Shown piece after piece: positions 37,301 to 49,300 of a DNA stretch of 64,000 bases. The position numbers were made by a program, and so were the translations under genes. Position 1 is the stretch's first letter; each line of letters opens with the position of its first letter. Origin of the DNA: Streptomyces paludis (lineage in GTDB: Bacteria; Actinomycetota; Actinomycetes; Streptomycetales; Streptomycetaceae); contig NZ_CP031194.1 in NCBI RefSeq assembly GCF_003344965.1, positions 8,246,001 to 8,310,000 of the forward strand. The letters are read 5' to 3'. The notes under the pieces are model-generated. The model was not told the origin of the DNA, made no database searches, and saw only the letters and a list, made by a program, of their open reading frames with translations.

Positions 37301-40300
37301 TTCGTGGAACTGGCACTGCGCGTCGGTGACGCGGTGGGGTGCGACCGTATCGCCGAACTGGTCCTGGAGGAGCCGCTGACGCTCCCCGCGCGGGGCACCC
37401 GCCAGATCCAGATCGCCCTCACGGAACGGGAGGACGGCTGGTCTCTGGCGATCCACGCACGCCAGGACGGCGATGAGTCCTGGACCCGGCATGCCACCGG
37501 CGTACTGACCGGAGTGCTCGAAGACGGCGGAGCCGACGCCGATGCCCCGGCCCTGACCGGACCGTGGCCGCCCACCGACGCGACGGCGATCGACACCTCT
37601 GGCCTGTACGACATGGAAGCGGGCCACGAGGTGACGTACGGGCCGGTGTTCCAGGGCCTTACCCGGGCGTGGCACCGTGGTGACCGCGTCTGGGCCGAGG
37701 TCGTGCTGCCCGAGGTACGGACAGGGCAGGCCGAGGCGTTCGGCGTCCACCCGGCGCTGCTGGACGCGGTGCTGCACGCGGCGACGTTCGCCGGGCTCGC
37801 CCCCGCGGAGTCCGCCCGGCTTCCGTTCACGTTCACCGATGTCGTCCTGAGGGCGCCGGGCGCGACGAGGGTACGGGTGAGCCTCGCGCGTACGGGCCCG
37901 GACGAGGTGTCCATCGCCGTGGCCGACACCACGGGTGCTCCGGTGCTGTCCATCGGCTCGATGGTGACGCGTCCGCTGCCGGCCGGGGCCTTCGGCGCCG
38001 GTCGCGGGGACACGACGGGTACGGACTCGGCTACGGACACGGACACGGTTGTCCTCGTGCCGCAGTGGATCGACCCGGCGGGCGCCCCGTCGTCGGCCGG
38101 TGCCTCGCTCGACCTGGTGGTGGGGTCGGCCACGGATCACGCGGACTTCGCGGACATGGCTGCCCTGCTCGCCGCTGTCGACTCGGGTCGGGAGACTCCG
38201 CGGGGTGTGGTGCTGGTGGTTCCGCGTGGTGGGGTGCTGGGGTCGGGTTCTGTGGTGGGTCGGGTGCATGAGGTGACGGGGTGGGTGCTGGAGCAGGTGC
38301 GGTGCTGGTTGGATGCGTCGCGTCTGTCTGATTCGCGGTTGGTTGTGGTGACGCGGGGTGCGGTGACGACGGGTGAGGGGGATCCGGTGACGGATCTGCC
38401 GGGGGCCGCGGTGTGGGGGCTGGTTCGTTCGGCGCAGACGGAGAACCCGGACCGGATCACTCTGGTCGACCTGGCTGACCAGGGTGATCCCGACACCGAC
38501 ACCACCCTCGACGCCGTGGCACGTGCGGTCGCGTGCGGCGAGTCGCAGGTGGCGGTTCGCGAGGGCGCTGTGCGGGTGCTGCGGCTGGTCCAGGACTCTG
38601 AGGTGGGGGGTTTGGTGCCGCCGGTGGGTGGGTTGTGGCGGTTGGAGTCGGTGGGTGGGGGGACGTTGGAGGGGTTGTCGTTGGTGGGGGTTTCGGGGTT
38701 GGTGGGGGAGTTGGGTGTGGGTGAGGTGCGGATTGGTGTGCGTGCGGCGGGGGTGAATTTTCGTGATGTGTTGAGTGCGTTGGGGATGTATCCGGGGGAT
38801 GCGGGTTTGTTGGGTGGTGAGGTTTCTGGTGTGGTGTTGGGGGTGGGGCCTGGTGTGTCGCGTGTGGTGGTGGGGGATCGTGTGTTGGGGATGGTTTCTG
38901 GTGGGTTTGGTCCGGTGGTGGTGACGGATGAGCGTTTGGTGGTGGGGGTTCCGGAGGGGTGGTCGTTTGTTGAGGCTGCGGGGGTGCCGATTGCGTTTTT
39001 GACGGCGTATTACGGGTTGGTGGATTTGGCGGGTGTGGTGCCGGGTGAGTCGTTGTTGGTGCATGCGGGTGCGGGTGGGGTGGGGATGGCGGCGATTCAG
39101 TTGGCGGGTCATTTTGGGTTGGAGGTGTTTGCGACGGCGAGTGAGAGTAAGTGGGGTGTGCTGAGGTCGTTGGGTGTTGATGATGATCATGTGGGTTCGT
39201 CGCGTTCGGTTGATTTTGAGGGGCGTTTTCTGGGGGTGTCCGGGGGGCGTGGTGTGGATGTGGTGTTGAATTCGTTGGCGGGTGAGTTTGTGGATGCGTC
39301 GTTGCGGTTGTTGGCTGATCGTGGTCGGTTTATTGAGATGGGTAAGACGGATGTTCGTTCGGTGTCTGATGTTGGGGCGGTTCGGCGGGGTGTGGGGTAT
39401 CAGGCGTTTGATTTGATTGATGCCGGTCCGGATCGGATTGGTGAGATGCTGGGTGAGTTGATGGGGTTGTTTGAGGCGGGTGTGTTGCGTCCGTTGCCGG
39501 TGGTGGCGTCTGATGTGCGTGGGGCGCGTGGGGTTTTCCGGTTGATGAGTCAGGCGCGGCATACGGGCAAGTTGGTGTTGACGATGCCGGAGCCGGTGGA
39601 TCTTGACGGCACGGTGGTGGTCACGGGTGGTACGGGTGGTCTGGGCAGTGCGGTGGCCCGGCATCTGGTACGGACGCATGGCGTGCGCAACCTCGTACTG
39701 GCGAGCCGCCGGGGTGAACAGGCCGAGGGTGCTACCGCGTTGGTGGAGGAGCTGACCGAACTCGGCGCCCGGACGACCGTCGTGGCGTGTGATGTGTCCG
39801 ACCGTGCCTCGGTCGCGGCGCTGCTGGCCGGCGTACCCGATGAACACCCCCTTACTGGAGTGGTGCACACAGCCGGCGTTCTCGATGACGGTGTGATCGG
39901 ATCGCTGACGTCTGAACGGCTGGACCGGGTGCTCGCGCCGAAGGTGGACGCCACCTGGCATCTGCACGAACTCACCCGCGACAGAGAACTGTCGTTCTTC
40001 GTGGTGTTCTCGTCCCTGGCAGGTCTGATGGGCGGTCCCGGACAGGCCAACTACGCCGCGGGCAATGTCTTCGCCGACACACTCGTTCAGTTGCGCCGAC
40101 AGGAGGGCCTGCCCGGAGTATCGATGGCGTGGGGATCGTGGACGACCGAGGTCGGGCTGACCGGGACCCTGTCGGGCATCGACCTTCAGCGGATGGCCGG
40201 GGCGGGGATGCTGCCGCTGTCGGTGCCACAGGGACTGGCATTGTTCGACCGGGCGCTCCTCACCGACCAGGCTGTGATGGGGCTGACCCGCTGGCGCGCC

Positions 40301-40894
40301 GGGGAGGAGATCCCGACGGCGAAGCGCTCGTCCGGCATGGGGGGTGGCAGGGTCCGCCGGAGCGGCGGCCGGCGTGAGCAGCCCGGATCCGGCGGTGGTT
40401 TCACCGAGCGGTGGGCCGCCGTACCGGCGGAGGAGCGCGCCGGATTCCTGCTGGAGCTGGTCCGCGGCCATGCCGCCGCGGTCCTCGGCCATGCGTCGCC
40501 CGACGCCATCGGCGGTGGCCAGGTCTTCCGGGACCTCGGGTTCGACTCGCTGACGGCGGTGGAACTCCGTAACCGGCTCGCCACGGCGACCGGACTGAGC
40601 CTGCCCGCCACCCTGGTGTTCGACCACCCGACTCCGGGACGGGTGGTCACCTATCTGCACGAACAGCTCAAGACCGATGAACCGTCCGCGACCGAAACGG
40701 TTCTGACCTATCTGAGCAATCTCAAGGCGACCTTCCCCGCCGTTGCCGCCGAGGCGGCGGACCGCGACCGGATCGCCGAGCGCCTTCGCGAGATTCTCGA
40801 TCTGTGCGGTGAGCCGGAGAAGACGGACCTCGACGATGTCGACACCGCGTCCGACGAAGACCTCTTCGCCTTCGTCGATCAAGGAATTGATTAG
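34346..40894 (+). CDS. Single-module type I polyketide synthase (M7), fully reducing
   Basis: The protein has 2182 residues. A coiled-coil docking segment (about 1-32) precedes KS (Cys202), AT with GHSQG (Ser665) and YASH (methylmalonyl), DH (His973), ER, KR (Tyr1903) and ACP (Ser2068). A C-terminal acidic docking helix ([11 protein letters not shown]) follows. It adds C7-C8 with a C8 methyl and saturates C8-C9. It is the only monomodular protein of the visible assembly line, and its ER-KR half is a near copy of that in M6. The stop codon lies inside a perfect 14-bp tandem duplication. Identity as PKS is certain. Confidence 0.98.
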   Translation: MTDKKLFDYLKKVTTELHQTRLRLAELELGTDEPIAIVGMACRFPGGVSNPDQLWDLVADGRDAISGFPADRGWDLDGLTGAGSFTSVTAEGGFLDGVGDFDAEFFGISPREAIAMDPQQRLLLETSWEALEHAGTDPASLTGSNVGVFVGTFPSGYLEVAGRSGEDVAGHLITGGSQSVASGRVAYVLGLQGPALTVDTACSSSLVALHLAVQALRAGECTMALAGGVSVMATPDTFVGFSLQGGMAADGRCKAFADGADGTGWSEGAGMLVVQRLSDARREGRRVLAVVRSSAVNQDGASNGLTAPNGPAQQRVIRQALAGAGLSAGEIDVVEAHGTGTVLGDPIEAQALLATYGQDRPADRPVLLGSLKSNLGHTQAAAGVAGVIKMVMAIRHGLVPRTLHVDAPSSKVDWSQGAVRLLTDSTPWPEAGRPRRAGVSSFGVSGTNAHVILEAAPQGEAEAAAEPATASATDTDTEAAPGLVRDTVPWVLSGRTDQAVRAQAARLLAWADTDPAADPAAVGAALATTRTRFDNRLVVTGGDRAELLAVLRAVVDGEPTPHAIQGHAGAGAGSGAVFVFPGQGAQWVGMARELADVSPVFAEAMTECAKALDPFVDWSLSDVLDDEAALNRVQVVQPVLWAVMVSLAKLWRSCGVEPAAVVGHSQGEIAALCVAGGLSLSDGARIVALRSQAIADTLAGGGGMAAVSLPVGQVTELIAEWRGRLCVAAVNGPASVVVSGEPSALREFLAHCDGQEIRARKIPVDYASHSAQVEEIRDRLLRELAPVRPRSASVPVYSSVTGQAMDTSTADAAYWVRNLRETVRFEQATRALIADGHRTLIEVSPHPVLAMSVQETLESAGHTGVVVGTLRRGEGGARRMVASLAELFVRGGRVSWDPVFAGIAARQVEPPTYAFQHQRYWPGTLPLVGDVVGAGLDSAEHPLLGAMVTLPESGGMLFTGRLSLRSHPWLADHRVRGTAVFPGTGFVELALRVGDAVGCDRIAELVLEEPLTLPARGTRQIQIALTEREDGWSLAIHARQDGDESWTRHATGVLTGVLEDGGADADAPALTGPWPPTDATAIDTSGLYDMEAGHEVTYGPVFQGLTRAWHRGDRVWAEVVLPEVRTGQAEAFGVHPALLDAVLHAATFAGLAPAESARLPFTFTDVVLRAPGATRVRVSLARTGPDEVSIAVADTTGAPVLSIGSMVTRPLPAGAFGAGRGDTTGTDSATDTDTVVLVPQWIDPAGAPSSAGASLDLVVGSATDHADFADMAALLAAVDSGRETPRGVVLVVPRGGVLGSGSVVGRVHEVTGWVLEQVRCWLDASRLSDSRLVVVTRGAVTTGEGDPVTDLPGAAVWGLVRSAQTENPDRITLVDLADQGDPDTDTTLDAVARAVACGESQVAVREGAVRVLRLVQDSEVGGLVPPVGGLWRLESVGGGTLEGLSLVGVSGLVGELGVGEVRIGVRAAGVNFRDVLSALGMYPGDAGLLGGEVSGVVLGVGPGVSRVVVGDRVLGMVSGGFGPVVVTDERLVVGVPEGWSFVEAAGVPIAFLTAYYGLVDLAGVVPGESLLVHAGAGGVGMAAIQLAGHFGLEVFATASESKWGVLRSLGVDDDHVGSSRSVDFEGRFLGVSGGRGVDVVLNSLAGEFVDASLRLLADRGRFIEMGKTDVRSVSDVGAVRRGVGYQAFDLIDAGPDRIGEMLGELMGLFEAGVLRPLPVVASDVRGARGVFRLMSQARHTGKLVLTMPEPVDLDGTVVVTGGTGGLGSAVARHLVRTHGVRNLVLASRRGEQAEGATALVEELTELGARTTVVACDVSDRASVAALLAGVPDEHPLTGVVHTAGVLDDGVIGSLTSERLDRVLAPKVDATWHLHELTRDRELSFFVVFSSLAGLMGGPGQANYAAGNVFADTLVQLRRQEGLPGVSMAWGSWTTEVGLTGTLSGIDLQRMAGAGMLPLSVPQGLALFDRALLTDQAVMGLTRWRAGEEIPTAKRSSGMGGGRVRRSGGRREQPGSGGGFTERWAAVPAEERAGFLLELVRGHAAAVLGHASPDAIGGGQVFRDLGFDSLTAVELRNRLATATGLSLPATLVFDHPTPGRVVTYLHEQLKTDEPSATETVLTYLSNLKATFPAVAAEAADRDRIAERLREILDLCGEPEKTDLDDVDTASDEDLFAFVDQGID
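38201..40120 (+). repeat. Duplicated ER-KR tract, copy 2 (in M7)
   Basis: Nearly identical to 31592-33510, including the GT-rich ER segment. Differences in the ER are scattered single bases (for example GGG versus GTG at the second glycine of a SRVxVGD stretch). The variable patch at about 38460-38605 is 18 nt longer than in copy 1. Confidence 0.92.
38686..38721 (+). other. Predicted G-quadruplex motif, copy 2
   Basis: Identical G-run arrangement to the motif at 32059-32094, at the homologous place in the M7 enoylreductase. Confidence 0.6.
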
Positions 40895-40908
40895 AAGGAA
40901 TTGATTAG
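40881..40908 (+). repeat. Perfect 14-bp tandem duplication over the M7 stop codon
   Basis: AAGGAATTGATTAG occurs at 40881-40894 and again at 40895-40908. The first copy encodes the last residues and the TAG stop. The second copy repeats TAG in the same relative position, out of frame, because 14 is not a multiple of three. It is AT-rich compared with its surroundings. Confidence 0.9.
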
Positions 40909-40957
40909 TCCGGGAGTTCGGTCATTTCTCCCGTGGTCCGTTCAGCGCGAAATCCTC

Positions 40958-40963
40958 AAGGAG
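40958..40963 (+). promoter_or_regulatory. Strong ribosome binding site for the M8-M10 gene
   Basis: AAGGAG lies ten bases before ATG 40974 in the 79-bp gap after the M7 gene. This is the longest gap between the PKS genes. I see no convincing promoter or terminator in it. Confidence 0.75.
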
Positions 40964-40973
40964 CAGACAACCA

Positions 40974-43900
40974 ATGTCCAACGAAGAGCAGCTTCGTTCC
41001 TACCTCAAGCGGGCGATCGCGGACTCCCGCGAGGTGCAACGACGGCTGCGGGAGGTCGAGGACCGGCAGACCGAGCCGATCGCGATCGTCGGCATGGCCT
41101 GCCGTTTCCCCGGTGACGTGGCGAACCCCGACGAGCTGTGGGATCTGGTGGCGAACGGCCGGGACGCGGTGTCCGGCTTCCCCACCGACCGCGGCTGGGA
41201 TCTGGACGAACTGGCCGGCTCCGGCGCGTCCGTCACCGGGGAAGGCGGCTTCCTGAAGGACATTGGTGCGTTCGACGCGGGATTCTTCGGAATTTCGCCG
41301 CGTGAGGCGGTGGCGACCGATCCGCAGCAGCGGTTGCTGCTCGAAATGTCGTGGGAGGCGCTGGAACACGCCGGCATCGACCCGCTCTCCCTGGCGGACA
41401 CACCGGCAGGGGTCTTCGTCGGCACGTTTCCGTCGGGGTACACCGAGGTCGCTGGCCAGTCCGGCGAGGACATGGCCGGCCATCTGATCACCGGGGGTTC
41501 GCAGAGTGTGGCGTCGGGCCGGGTGGCGTACGTACTGGGCCTTCAGGGGCCGGCGCTGACCGTCGACACCGCGTGTTCGTCGTCGCTCGTGGCGCTGCAT
41601 CTGGCCGGACAGGCGCTGCGGTCGGGGGAGTGCCCCATGGCGCTGGTCGGCGGTGTCACGGTGATGGCCACCCCCGGCACCTTTGTCGGCTTCTCGGCAC
41701 AGGGCGGTATGGCGGCGGACGGCCGGTGCAAGGCGTTCGCGGACGGTGCCGACGGCGCCGGATGGGCCGAGGGCGCCGGAATGCTGGTGGTGCAGCGGCT
41801 GTCGGACGCGCGGCGGGAAGGCCGCCGGGTACTGGCGGTCGTACGGTCGAGTGCGGTGAACCAGGACGGTGCGTCCAACGGTCTGACCGCGCCCAATGGC
41901 CCGGCGCAGCAGCGGGTGATCCGGCAGGCGCTGGCGGGTGCGGGGCTGTCCGCCGCGGATGTGGATGTGGTGGAGGGGCACGGTACGGGTACGGTGCTCG
42001 GTGACCCGATCGAGGCGCAGGCGCTGCTCGCGACGTACGGTCAGGACCGTTCGGAGGAACGGCCTTTGTGGCTGGGGTCGTTGAAGTCGAACATCGGTCA
42101 CACTCAGGCCGCCGCCGGTGTGGCGGGTGTGATCAAGATGGTCATGGCGATGCGGCACGGTGTGCTGCCGCGGACGCTGCATGTGGACGCGCCGTCCTCG
42201 AAGGTGGACTGGTCCCAGGGGGATGTCCGGCTGCTGACCGAGACCACACGATGGACGGAGAACGGCCGTCCTCGCCGGGCGGGGGTGTCGTCCTTCGGGG
42301 TGTCGGGGACGAACGCGCACGTCATTCTTGAGGCCGTTGCCGAGAACGAGAATGAGAACGAGAACGAGCCCGGCATCCAGCCCCAGACCGCACCGGACTC
42401 CATACCGGCGGCGCCGGTGCTGCGAGGCGCGGTGCCATGGGCGCTGTCGGGGCGAACGGCTGAGGCGGTACGTGGCCAGGCGGCCCGGCTGCTGGACCGG
42501 GTCGAAGCCGATCCCGAGCTGGAACCGGCCTCCGTGGGGCGGTCGTTGGTGACGACCCGGGCTCTCTTCGATCACCGCCTGGTGGTGACCGGCGGCGACC
42601 GCGACGAGCTGTTGGCGGGGCTGCGCGCTGCGGTGGCGGATGAGCCCGCGTCAGGGGTGTCGCAGGGGCGGGCATCCGCTCGGGCGGGCTCGGGTGTGGT
42701 GTTCGTGTTCCCTGGCCAGGGCGCGCAGTGGGTGGGCATGGCCAAGGAATTGTGGGGGACTTCGGAGGTCTTCGCGGCGGGGATGACGGAGTGCGCGGAG
42801 GCTCTTGGCCCGTTCGTGGACTGGAAGCTGTCGGATGTGCTGGATGATGAATCCGCTCTGGACCGGGTGGAGGTGGTACAGCCGGTTCTGTGGGCGGTGA
42901 TGGTGTCGCTCGCGAAGCTGTGGCGGTCGTGCGGTGTGGAGCCGGCCGCCGTGGTCGGCCATTCGCAGGGAGAGATCGCGGCTCTCTGTGTGGCGGGCGG
43001 TCTGTCACTGTCGGACGGGGCGCGGGTCGTCGCTCTGCGGAGCCGCGCGATAGCGGACACCTTGGCGGGTAGTGGTGGTGGTATGGCGGCGGTGTCGCTG
43101 TCCGCCGAGCGGGCCACATCCCTGATCGAGCGGTGGGACGGTCGGCTGTCTCTGGCGGCGGTGAACGGCCCGTCGTCCGTGGTGATTTCGGGTGATGCCG
43201 ATGCCCTGCGGGAGCTGGTAGTCGGATGCGAGGCGGACAGTGTTCGTGCACGCGTCATTCCAGTGGATTACGCCTCCCACTCGGTTCAGGTGGATGTGAT
43301 CCGGGACCGGCTGCTGGAGGAGCTTGCGGCAGTTCATCCGGAACCGGCATCCCTCCCGGTGTACTCCTCCGTCACTGGAAAGCTCCTCGACACGGCCTCG
43401 GCCGATGCCGCGTACTGGGTGCGCAACCTGCGCGAGACCGTACGGTTCGAGGAGGCGACCCAGGCGCTGATCGCGGCTGGCCGGCACACGTTTGTCGAGG
43501 TCAGCCCGCATCCCGTACTCACCACGCCGCTCCAGGAGACCCTGGACGCCACCGGTGCCGAAGGCGTTGCCGTCGGGACTCTGCGCCGAGGCGAGGGTGG
43601 CTCGCGTCGTATGGTGGCGTCGCTTGCTGAGCTGTTTGTCCAGGGTGTGCCGGTCGTCTGGGAGCGGCTCTTCGCCGGGCTCGGCGCCCGGCGGGTCGAA
43701 CTGCCCACGTACGCGTTCCAGCGCGAGCGGTACTGGCCCAGCGCCCCTGTGTCCGTCGGTGATGTGGTGGGGGCGGGGCTCGCGTCGGCCGATCATCCGT
43801 TGCTGGGGGCGATGGTCGCTCTGCCCGAGTCCGGTGGAATGTTGTTCACCGGACGTGTGTCGCTGGGGACACATCCCTGGTTGGCCGACCATGTGGTGCG

Positions 43901-46305
43901 GGGGACGGTGGTGTTTCCCGGGACCGGGTTTGTCGAGCTGGCGGTCCGGGCGGGGGACGCCGTGGGCTGTGGCCAGGTCGATGAACTGGTGCTGGAGGCG
44001 CCGTTGGTGCTTCCGGCGCGGGGCGGCTGTCAGGTGCAGGTCGTACTCACCGAGCGCGAGCAGCAGAACACCGTTCAGGAGCAGGGCCGTTGGGCGATCG
44101 CGATCCATGCCCGTCCCGATGGCGACGAGACATGGACGCGACACGCCACCGGCGTCCTGACCACGGCCGTGCCGACCGGTCAGGACCGTGGGGACGACGG
44201 CGATGACTTCGCGGAGTTCGCCACCGCGTCCTGGCCGCCGCGTGGGGCGACGGCGGTCGACACCTCGGGACTGTACATGCCCTCCGCCGACAGCGAGGTC
44301 GTGTACGGGCCGATGTTCCAGGGACTGACCCGGGCATGGGCCGAGGGGAACAGGGTGTGGGCCGAGGTCGAGCTGCCCGAGGCACAGCGGGGCGCGGCGG
44401 CTGCCTACGGCCTCCATCCGGCCCTGCTGGACGCGGTGTTGCACGCCGCCATGCTCGGCGCCCCGGAGTCCGCGCCGACCGCGTCCCTGCCGTTCCTCCT
44501 CACCGGTGTCGCCCTCCGGGCTTCCGGCGCGACCCGTGTGCGCGCCTGTGTGACCCGTACCGGAGCCGACGAGCTGAGCATCGCGGTGGCGGACGCCACG
44601 GGCGCCCCCGTGCTGTTGATCCGGTCGCTGACTACCCGCGCGCTGCCGGAGGGCGATCTCGGCACCGGTTCGCAGGACGGATCCCTGCTCCTGACGCGAT
44701 GGACGGACCTCGGTAGCGGTACCGGTACCGGCGCCGGGCCGGCCGTGGGGACCGATGGCTGGGCCGTGGTGGGCACGGGGGCGGACTACCCCGATCTGGC
44801 CGCTGTGAGCACGGCGGTCGAAGCCGGCGCTGCCGTACCGCGTCGCCTGGTGCTCACCGTGCCGCACCGGCCGGAGGAGCCGGTGGTGGCGTCGACCCAC
44901 CGGGTCACCGGATGGGTCCTGGAGCAAGTACAGCGCTGGCTCGGAGAAGAGCGGTACGCGGGGACACGGCTGGTCGTGGTCACCCGGAGGGCCCTGAGCA
45001 CCGGCGAGGACGACCCGGTGACCGATCTGCCCGCCTCCGCGGTCTGGGGCCTCATCCGCTCGGCGCAGTCGGAGAACCCGGACCGCATCACCCTCGTCGA
45101 TGTGGACTCCGATCCCGAACTCGCCGTACTCGCAAGCGCGGTGGCGACGGACGAGCCGTGCTGCGCGATCCGGGGGACGTCCCTGCGTGTTCCGCGTCTC
45201 ATCCGCAAGACCTCCCGATCCGCCGAACTCGCCCCGGTGCGCGGCCCGGTACTCATCACCGGTGGTACGGGCGGCCTCGGCGGTCTGGTGGCGCGCCATC
45301 TGGTGCGTACGTATGGTGTCCGGGATCTGGTGCTGGTCAGCCGTCGGGGCGAGCGGGCCGAGGGAGCCGCCGAACTGGTCGGGGAGCTGGCCGGGTTGGG
45401 GGCGAAGGCCGTGGTGGTGGCCTGCGATGTGTCGGACCGGGACGCGCTCGCCCGCGTTCTCGCCGATCATCCGGTCTCCGGCATCGTCCATACGGCCGGT
45501 GTGGTGGACGACGGGGTCATCTCCTCGCTCACTCCGGAGCGCGTCGATCACGTTCTCGCGCCGAAGGTGGACGCGAGCTGGTATCTGCACGAACTGACCC
45601 AGGACCTCGACCTCTCGCTCTTCGCCGTCTTCTCGTCCCTGTCCGGAATGCTCGGCGGTCCCGGGCAGGGGAACTACGCGGCGGGCAATGTCTTCGCGGA
45701 CACCGTGGTGCGATGGCGCCGGCAGGCGGGGCTGCCCGGAGTGTCACTGGCCTGGGGTGCCTGGACGTCGGAGATCGGACTGACCGGGACGCTCTCCGAA
45801 GCCGATCTGCGCCGGCTGCACGGCAGGGGACTGTCCCCGTTGTCGGCCGATCAGGGACTCGCTCTCTTTGACCGGGCGCTGTCGGCCGGTGAACCCGTCA
45901 TGGGCCTGGCCCGGCTGGATCTGGCGGCCCTGCGTGCGCAGGGTGGTATTCCGCCCCTGATGAAGTCCCTGGTGAGGGGCGGTGTCGTACGGCCGGCCGC
46001 CGGGGACGAGCGTCATGATCCGGACAGCTTCGCCCGCCGCTGGAGCATGATCCCGGCCGAGGACCGCGCACGGTTCCTCGTGGAGCTGGTCCATGGCCAC
46101 GCCGCCGCGGTCCTCGGACACACCGACGCCACCCGGATCGATACGGGACGCCAGCTCAAGGAGCTGGGCTTCGACTCGCTGACCGCGCTGGACCTGCGCA
46201 ACCGGCTCGCCACGGTGACCGGACTCGCTCTGCCCGCCACCCTGGTCTTCGACTACCCCACGATCGCGGGAGTGGCGGAGTACGTCGCGAGCCTTCTCGA
46301 CGGCG
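40974..46305 (+). other. M8: docking-KS-AT(methylmalonyl)-DH-KR-ACP
   Basis: KS spans about 41067-42333, AT 42690-43590 (GHSQG Ser664, YASH near 43267), DH 43788-44640 (His973), KR 45240-45970 (VDD) and ACP 46080-46305. The module adds C5-C6 with a C6 methyl and makes C6=C7. The KS-AT linker contains an Asn-Glu tandem run (42342-42368). Confidence 0.93.
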
Positions 46306-49300
46306 ACGGCGACGGCTACGGCGGCAGCGTTCAGGGCAGGACTCCGCCACCGGTCGTATCGGTGACGGACGACCCCATCGTGATCGTCGGCATGGCCTGC
46401 CGGCTGCCCGGTGGTGTCTCGAACCCGGACGAGCTGTGGAGCCTGGTGAGCGAGGGCCGGGACGCCGTGTCGGAGTTCCCCACGGACCGGGGCTGGGACA
46501 TGGACGGGCTGTTCGGCCCGGACGGCCCCGGTTCGGGTACGTCGGTCACCACCGAGGGCGGATTCGTCGACACGGCGGCCGAGTTCGACGCGGCCTTCTT
46601 CGGGATCTCGCCGCGTGAGGCGGTGGCGACCGATCCTCAGCAGCGGTTGGTGCTGGAGACCTCGTGGGAGGCGCTGGAACACGCGGGCATCGAGCCGGGG
46701 ACGCTCGTCGGCAGCTCCACCGGTGTGTTCATGGGCGCGATGGTGTCGAACTACGCCGAGGTGGCGGGCCGGTCCGGCGCGGAACTGGCCGGCCAGCTGG
46801 TCACCGGAACCTCGCTCAGCGTGCTGTCGGGCCGGGTGGCGTACACGCTGGGGCTGCACGGTCCGGCGGTGACGGTGGACACGGCGTGTTCGTCGTCGCT
46901 GGTGGCGCTGCACTGGGCCGCGCAGGCGCTGCGTACGGGCGAGTGCTCGACCGCGCTGGTCGGCGGAGTCACCGTGATGGCCACCCCCGACGCGTTCATC
47001 GGCTTCTCCCTCCAGGGCGGGCTGGCACACAACGGCCGGTGCAAGGCGTTCGCGGACGCGGCCGACGGTACGGGGTGGGCCGAGGGCGCCGGGGTCCTGG
47101 TGGTCCAGCGCCTGTCGGACGCGCGGCGGGAAGGCCGCCGGGTGCTGGCGGTCGTACGGTCCAGCGCCGTCAACCAGGACGGCGCGTCCAACGGTCTGAC
47201 GGCGCCGAACGGTCCGGCACAACAGCGTGTCATCCGGCAGGCGTTGGCCGGTGCCGGGCTGTCGTCCGCCGAGGTGGATGTGGTGGAGGGGCACGGTACG
47301 GGTACGGTGCTGGGCGACCCGATCGAGGCGCAGGCTCTGCTGGCCACGTACGGTCAGGACCGTCCGGAGGACCGGCCCCTGTGGCTGGGTTCGCTGAAGT
47401 CCAACCTTGGTCACACCCAGGCCGCCGCCGGAGTCGCGGGCATCATCAAGATGGTCAAGGCGATGGAACACGGTGTGCTGCCGCGGACACTGCACGTGGA
47501 CGCGCCGTCGACGAAGGTCGACTGGACGCAGGGAGCGGTGCGGCTGCTGACCGAGCCCGTCCCGTGGCCCGAGACCGACCGGCCGTTCCGGGCGGGCGTG
47601 TCGTCGTTCGGAGTGTCGGGCACCAATACGCACGTCATCCTGGAAGCTCCGGAACCGGTCACACCGCCCGAAGAGCCCACGTCCGAAGCGGACAACGCGC
47701 CTTCCACACTGGTCCAGGACGTCGTCCCATGGGTGCTGTCGGGGAAGACCACCGAAGCGGTACGGGCCCAGGCCGCACGCTTGCTGGAGTGGTGCCGTCC
47801 CGAAGACGTCGTGGAGGCATCCGCGGCACTGCCGGCACCGGCGGCAAGAGACGTGGGCTGGTCGTTGGCAACCACCCGCTCCCGGTTCGACCACCGGATA
47901 GTGGTGACGGGGGCCGACGGGGACGCGTTGCTGGCGGGCCTGCGGGCCGTCGCGACGGGTGAGCCGGCGGCGCAGGTGGTGCGGGGCCAGGTGCGGCCGG
48001 CCGCCGCCGTGGGCGTGCTGTTCAGCGGCCAGGGAGCGCAACGGCTCGGTATGGGGAGCCGGTTGTACGCGTCATCGGCGGTGTTCGCGGAGGCGCTGGA
48101 CGCGGTCCTGGCTGAGTTGGATCCGCAGCTGGACCGGCCGCTGACCGAGGTCATGTGGGGTGAGGATCCAGGGTTGCTGGAGGGGACGGGGTGGGCGCAG
48201 CCTGCTTTGTTCGCGGTGGAGGTGGCGCTGTTCCGGGTGCTGGAGTCGTGGGGGATGACCCCGGACTATCTGCTGGGCCACTCCGTCGGTGAGATCGCTG
48301 CCGCGCATGTGTCGGGCGTGCTGTCGTTGGCCGATGCGTGTCGTCTGGTGGCGGCACGCGGTCGGCTGATGCAGGCGCTGCCGATCGGTGGCGCGATGGT
48401 CGCGCTGGAGGCCGGGGAGGACGAGGTCGCGGGTGAGCTGACCGATCGGGTGTCGGTGGCGTCGGTCAACGGTCCCGAATCGGTGGTGATCGCTGGCGAC
48501 GAGGACGAAGTCCTGTGCATTGAGGGCGTGTTCGCGAACCGAGGACGCCGGACGAGCCGGCTCCGGGTGTCGCACGCGTTTCACTCGCCACTGATGGATC
48601 CCATGCTGGACGAGTTCGAGCGGGTGCTGCGGGGCCTGTCGTGGAACAGGCCCCGGATCCCGATCGTGTCGACGCTGACCGGCGAACTCGCCAACGGGGA
48701 GGCGCTCCGTACCCCGGACTACTGGGTGCGCCAGATCCGGGAGACGGTCCGCTTCTCCGATGGCGTGCGCCGGCTGGAGGCGCTGGGCGTACGCACACTG
48801 GTGGAGGTCGGACCGGGCGGGGTACTGGCCGGGCTGGTCCCGCAGACCTGTGGTGAGGACGTCACCGCCGTCGCCGCGCTGCGCGGGCCTGACCATCCCG
48901 AGGACGCCGCGCTGCTGACGGCCGTCGCCCGGCTGTTCGTCGAGGGCGTGCCGGTCGCGTGGGACGCGGTGTTCGCCGGGGCCGGGGCGCGCGAGGTGGC
49001 GTTGCCGACGTACGCGTTCCAGCGCGAGCGGTACTGGCCGGACGCCTCGGCGTCGGTCGGTGATGTGGTGGGGGCGGGCCTGGCGTCGGCCGATCACCCG
49101 TTGCTGGGGGCGATGGTCGCTCTGCCCGAGTCCGGTGGGATGTTGTTCACGGGACGTGTGTCGGTACGGTCGCATCCGTGGCTGGCCGACCATGTGGTGC
49201 GGGGGACGGTGGTGTTTCCCGGGACCGGGTTTGTCGAGCTGGCGGTCCGGGCGGGGGACGCCGTCGGCTGCGGCCGGGTGAGTGAGCTGATTCTGGAGGC

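Larger units (their letters stand above)
34439..40670 (+). other. M7: KS-AT(methylmalonyl)-DH-ER-KR-ACP
   Basis: KS spans about 34439-35710, AT 36065-36960, DH 37160-37985, ER 38606-39595, KR 39608-40330 and ACP 40460-40670. All active-site motifs are present. The ER has Tyr in GMYPG, near the position reported to control methyl configuration, which suggests a 2S methyl branch at C8; I am only moderately sure of the alignment. Confidence 0.9.
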
